The position numbers and the translations under genes are program-made. A stretch of 8,798 bases of DNA from CAZEUZ01 sp964515805. GTDB lineage: Bacteria > Pseudomonadota > Gammaproteobacteria > Pseudomonadales > Cellvibrionaceae. The notes beneath the pieces were generated by a model that ran no database searches, had not been told where the DNA came from, and saw only the letters and a list, made by a program, of their open reading frames with translations. Shown here one piece after another: positions 7,025 through 8,798 of this stretch; the stretch's first letter is position 1; each line of letters opens with the position of its first letter. The stretch is taken from contig CAZEUZ010000117.1 of the NCBI GenBank assembly GCA_964515805.1, forward strand, positions 1 through 8,798, in the 5' to 3' direction.

Positions 7025-7048
7025 ACATATCTCTAAGCGTAATGGGAA

Positions 7049-7063
7049 TAACTCAATGAGTTA
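7049..7063. repeat. Perfect 15-bp palindrome at the rsmC/acyltransferase junction
   Basis: TAACTCAATGAGTTA is a perfect inverted repeat with 7-base arms around a central base. It covers the end and TGA stop of the rsmC-like gene, 25 bases before the acyltransferase start. In RNA it could form a 6-bp stem with a 3-nt loop. It may affect translational coupling or be a protein-binding site; chance is also possible. Confidence 0.35.
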
Positions 7064-8105
7064 GTTTCAGTAATTTAAATCCGTCTCGCTGGGACACCAG
7101 TGTAGTCTCGAGAGAGCACCCTCGAGCCAGTTTCTCGACCGGAACGAATTCATTGACAACCAAGAAAGCGCTGCCGTTTTTATCGAGCTTATCGGCAACA
7201 GCGTTGATAAATTTACGGCTCAACGTTTGGCTGTGTTTAAATCCCTGATGAAAGGGAGGATTGCACACGATAAGGCCGAATGTCTCTGTTAAACCGTCAC
7301 CGGCGTCACTAGCGACAACATCGACATTCAACGCATAAGCAGCGCTGTTTTTGCGTGCACACAACAGTGCTGCTGGATTATTATCCGTAGCCACGATCTT
7401 ATCGAATTGATAACGACAACCGAGGTTCATAAATAACCAACCATAGCCACAACCCAAATCCAGGAGTGATTGGGACGGCGTATTTTTTGCATCCAGTTGT
7501 TGATACAGGCAACTCAAGAGTAGTTCACTACCTTGATCGATTTTTTTCCAGCCAAAGACACCAGGTTTACTATAAAAAAAAGGGATTTTATTCTGACCCG
7601 TGAGGACTTTCTCTAAACAATGGTAGTGATCCTCAGCTAATTCATCATTAGCTATTTGAGACTGAAAATGGGTGTAATTGCCTGCATAGGCTGAACCTGT
7701 CTTTTTCAGGTATCCTCGACATAGAAATGTTTTCAATAATCGGTTGTGATAACTCTTAATACCATCCTGCTTTTGACCTGTTAACACCAATTCCCCTTCG
7801 CCACGTAAACAGTGTGTCGACAGCTTGAGCAAATAGTGAACCAAGGATTTTTCTTTGGATACCCGGTAGAGGATACGGGCGGGCTGTTTACAAGGCACCG
7901 TATTGAAATCGTTATACTCAACTAAAAACTTCCTTTTGACTGCCAATTGATAAATATCGTAACGATTGCAAATGATATACAGATGGTTACGAGCAATGTC
8001 TAATTGTTGCATCAATGGTAGCGCATTTTCATCGGCATACCATAACGTAGGTTTAGACACTTGCTGCAAATAGGGGGCCAATAACTTGAGTGCAGGGTCA
8101 TGCAT
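7053..8105 (-). CDS. rsmC: RsmC-like 16S rRNA (guanine-N2) methyltransferase
   Basis: This is a class I SAM-dependent methyltransferase of the RsmC/RlmG family, which methylates N2 of a guanine in rRNA (G1207 of 16S for RsmC, G1835 of 23S for RlmG). At 350 residues it is close to RsmC (343) and shorter than RlmG (378). The N-terminal half is a degenerate, non-catalytic methyltransferase-like domain. It retains GQKQDGIKSYHNRLL (110-124), which resembles the RsmC GENRSGVRSA segment. The catalytic half begins with VFGWKKIDQGSELLL (183-197), followed by SAM-binding motif I LLDLGCGYG (214-222), acidic D241, and the NPPFHQG motif IV (282-288) that marks N2-guanine methylation. NPPFHQ also occurs in RlmG, so the exact target is not certain. 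The ATG at 8105 has no strong ribosome-binding site. It lies 21 bases after folD, so translation may depend on coupling. Confidence 0.82.
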   Translation of the reverse strand: MHDPALKLLAPYLQQVSKPTLWYADENALPLMQQLDIARNHLYIICNRYDIYQLAVKRKFLVEYNDFNTVPCKQPARILYRVSKEKSLVHYLLKLSTHCLRGEGELVLTGQKQDGIKSYHNRLLKTFLCRGYLKKTGSAYAGNYTHFQSQIANDELAEDHYHCLEKVLTGQNKIPFFYSKPGVFGWKKIDQGSELLLSCLYQQLDAKNTPSQSLLDLGCGYGWLFMNLGCRYQFDKIVATDNNPAALLCARKNSAAYALNVDVVASDAGDGLTETFGLIVCNPPFHQGFKHSQTLSRKFINAVADKLDKNGSAFLVVNEFVPVEKLARGCSLETTLVSQRDGFKLLKLTH

Positions 8106-8126
8106 AAAGTGACGTGAAATCCGACT

Positions 8127-8798
8127 TTATAGAATTTTTTTCTCTGCGGAGTCCATTGTTTGGTAGATAAGCGTGTTAATCGTCATGGGTCCCACACCGC
8201 CGGGAACAGGAGTGTAAGCAAACACTCTGTCTATCAATGACTGTGACAATTCTATATCCCCTATGCCGCCAGAGTGATAGCCTGCGTCGACCACAACAGC
8301 ATTATCTTTAATCCAGTCAGCTTTGATAAACTCGGGTTTACCCAATGCACCAACGACAATATCCGCTTGCCCAATTATGCTTCTCAGATGTTGAGTTTTT
8401 GAATGACACACAGTAATCGTTGCATCGGCATTTAACAGCATAAGCGCCATCGGTTTGCCTAAGATAGGACTACGACCGACAACCACCGCGTGCTTGCCCG
8501 CTAGTGGAATATTGTAAGCTGACAATAGTCGCATTATACCTTTTGGCGTAGCGCAACCGTAGGCCTCCCTCTCCATGCTCATACGACCAAAACCCAAACA
8601 CGTGACACCATCGACATCTTTACCGAGAGTAATTGCATCGAAACAAACGCGCTCATCAATGTGTGCAGGAACCGGATGTTGCAACAAGATACCGTGAACA
8701 TCTGCATTGCAGTTGAGTTTATCGATTTCAGCCAGTAATTGTTCCGTAGTCGTGTCTGCCGGCAATTCAACTTGTAAAGAGTTCATGCCAATGCGTGC
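8127..8798 (-). CDS. folD: FolD, methylenetetrahydrofolate dehydrogenase/cyclohydrolase (5' end missing)
   Basis: FolD interconverts 5,10-methylene-THF, 5,10-methenyl-THF and 10-formyl-THF in the cytoplasm, supplying formyl groups for purines and initiator tRNA. The reading frame stays open through the window edge (codons ARIG precede the ATG at 8786). That ATG is therefore internal, matching E. coli FolD from about residue 62. The catalytic lysine region (K56 in E. coli) lies outside the window. Seen here, numbering from the internal Met, are HGILLQHPVP (31-40), GKDVDG (55-60), the ATPKGIMRLL segment (79-88), the dinucleotide-binding VVVGRSPILGKP (101-112), and the C-terminal signature YTPVPGGVGPMT (191-202). 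QHPVP replaces the common QLPLP, and DGVTCLGFGRMSM differs from E. coli DGFHPYNVGRL, so this is a divergent FolD subtype. The C-terminus is complete. It heads the visible part of the minus-strand cluster. Confidence 0.93.
   Translation of the reverse strand, partial: ARIGMNSLQVELPADTTTEQLLAEIDKLNCNADVHGILLQHPVPAHIDERVCFDAITLGKDVDGVTCLGFGRMSMEREAYGCATPKGIMRLLSAYNIPLAGKHAVVVGRSPILGKPMALMLLNADATITVCHSKTQHLRSIIGQADIVVGALGKPEFIKADWIKDNAVVVDAGYHSGGIGDIELSQSLIDRVFAYTPVPGGVGPMTINTLIYQTMDSAEKKIL

Noticed and set aside
8786..8786. ATG at 8786 as the true start of folD
   Set aside because: The frame is open upstream to the edge, and FolD homologues have about 60 more N-terminal residues, including the catalytic lysine.
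1..8798. CRISPR array, insertion sequence, toxin-antitoxin, phage or retron elements
   Set aside because: No regularly spaced repeats, transposase, reverse transcriptase or target-site duplications were seen on either strand.

Overview
The window looks like part of a chromosome from a free-living, probably marine or aquatic, gammaproteobacterium. The evidence is a bacterial class A RNase P RNA, a DinG helicase of the E. coli type and length, an RsmC-type rRNA methyltransferase with its degenerate N-terminal half, and a TRAP-type uptake system. The genus cannot be named from sequence alone. Nothing here looks like a phage, a transposon, a CRISPR array or a defence island. No transposase, integrase, tRNA or attachment site was seen.

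Left part (1-833): rnpB is on the minus strand (about 162-581), with a well-placed sigma70-like promoter just upstream. A 252-base intergenic region separates it from a transporter operon pointing the other way, so two divergent promoters share this region. It also holds short repeats and a strong leader hairpin. At the extreme left edge there may be the first 16 codons of another minus-strand gene.

Middle (834-3701): a two-gene plus-strand TRAP transporter operon of the TAXI type. It has a secreted periplasmic solute receptor and a permease in which the small and large membrane subunits are fused. Together they would import an unidentified solute, driven by a sodium gradient. The junction between the two genes holds a 10-bp-stem hairpin, and the permease has a GTG start with poor ribosome-binding signals. 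Both fit receptor being made in excess over permease.

Right part (3710-8798): four minus-strand genes packed head to tail with gaps of 21, 28 and 15 bases, read in the order folD (cut by the window edge), rsmC-like, a PlsB-like acyltransferase, dinG. This is probably one housekeeping operon covering one-carbon metabolism, rRNA modification, phospholipid synthesis and DNA repair. It ends only 8 bases from the convergent TRAP permease, with no clear terminator between them.

I did not find a convincing undescribed system. The points most worth checking are the structured intergenic regions around rnpB and the TRAP operon, the divergent folD variant, the acyltransferase with a changed catalytic spacing, and the placement of dinG as last gene of a constitutive-looking operon without a visible LexA box.
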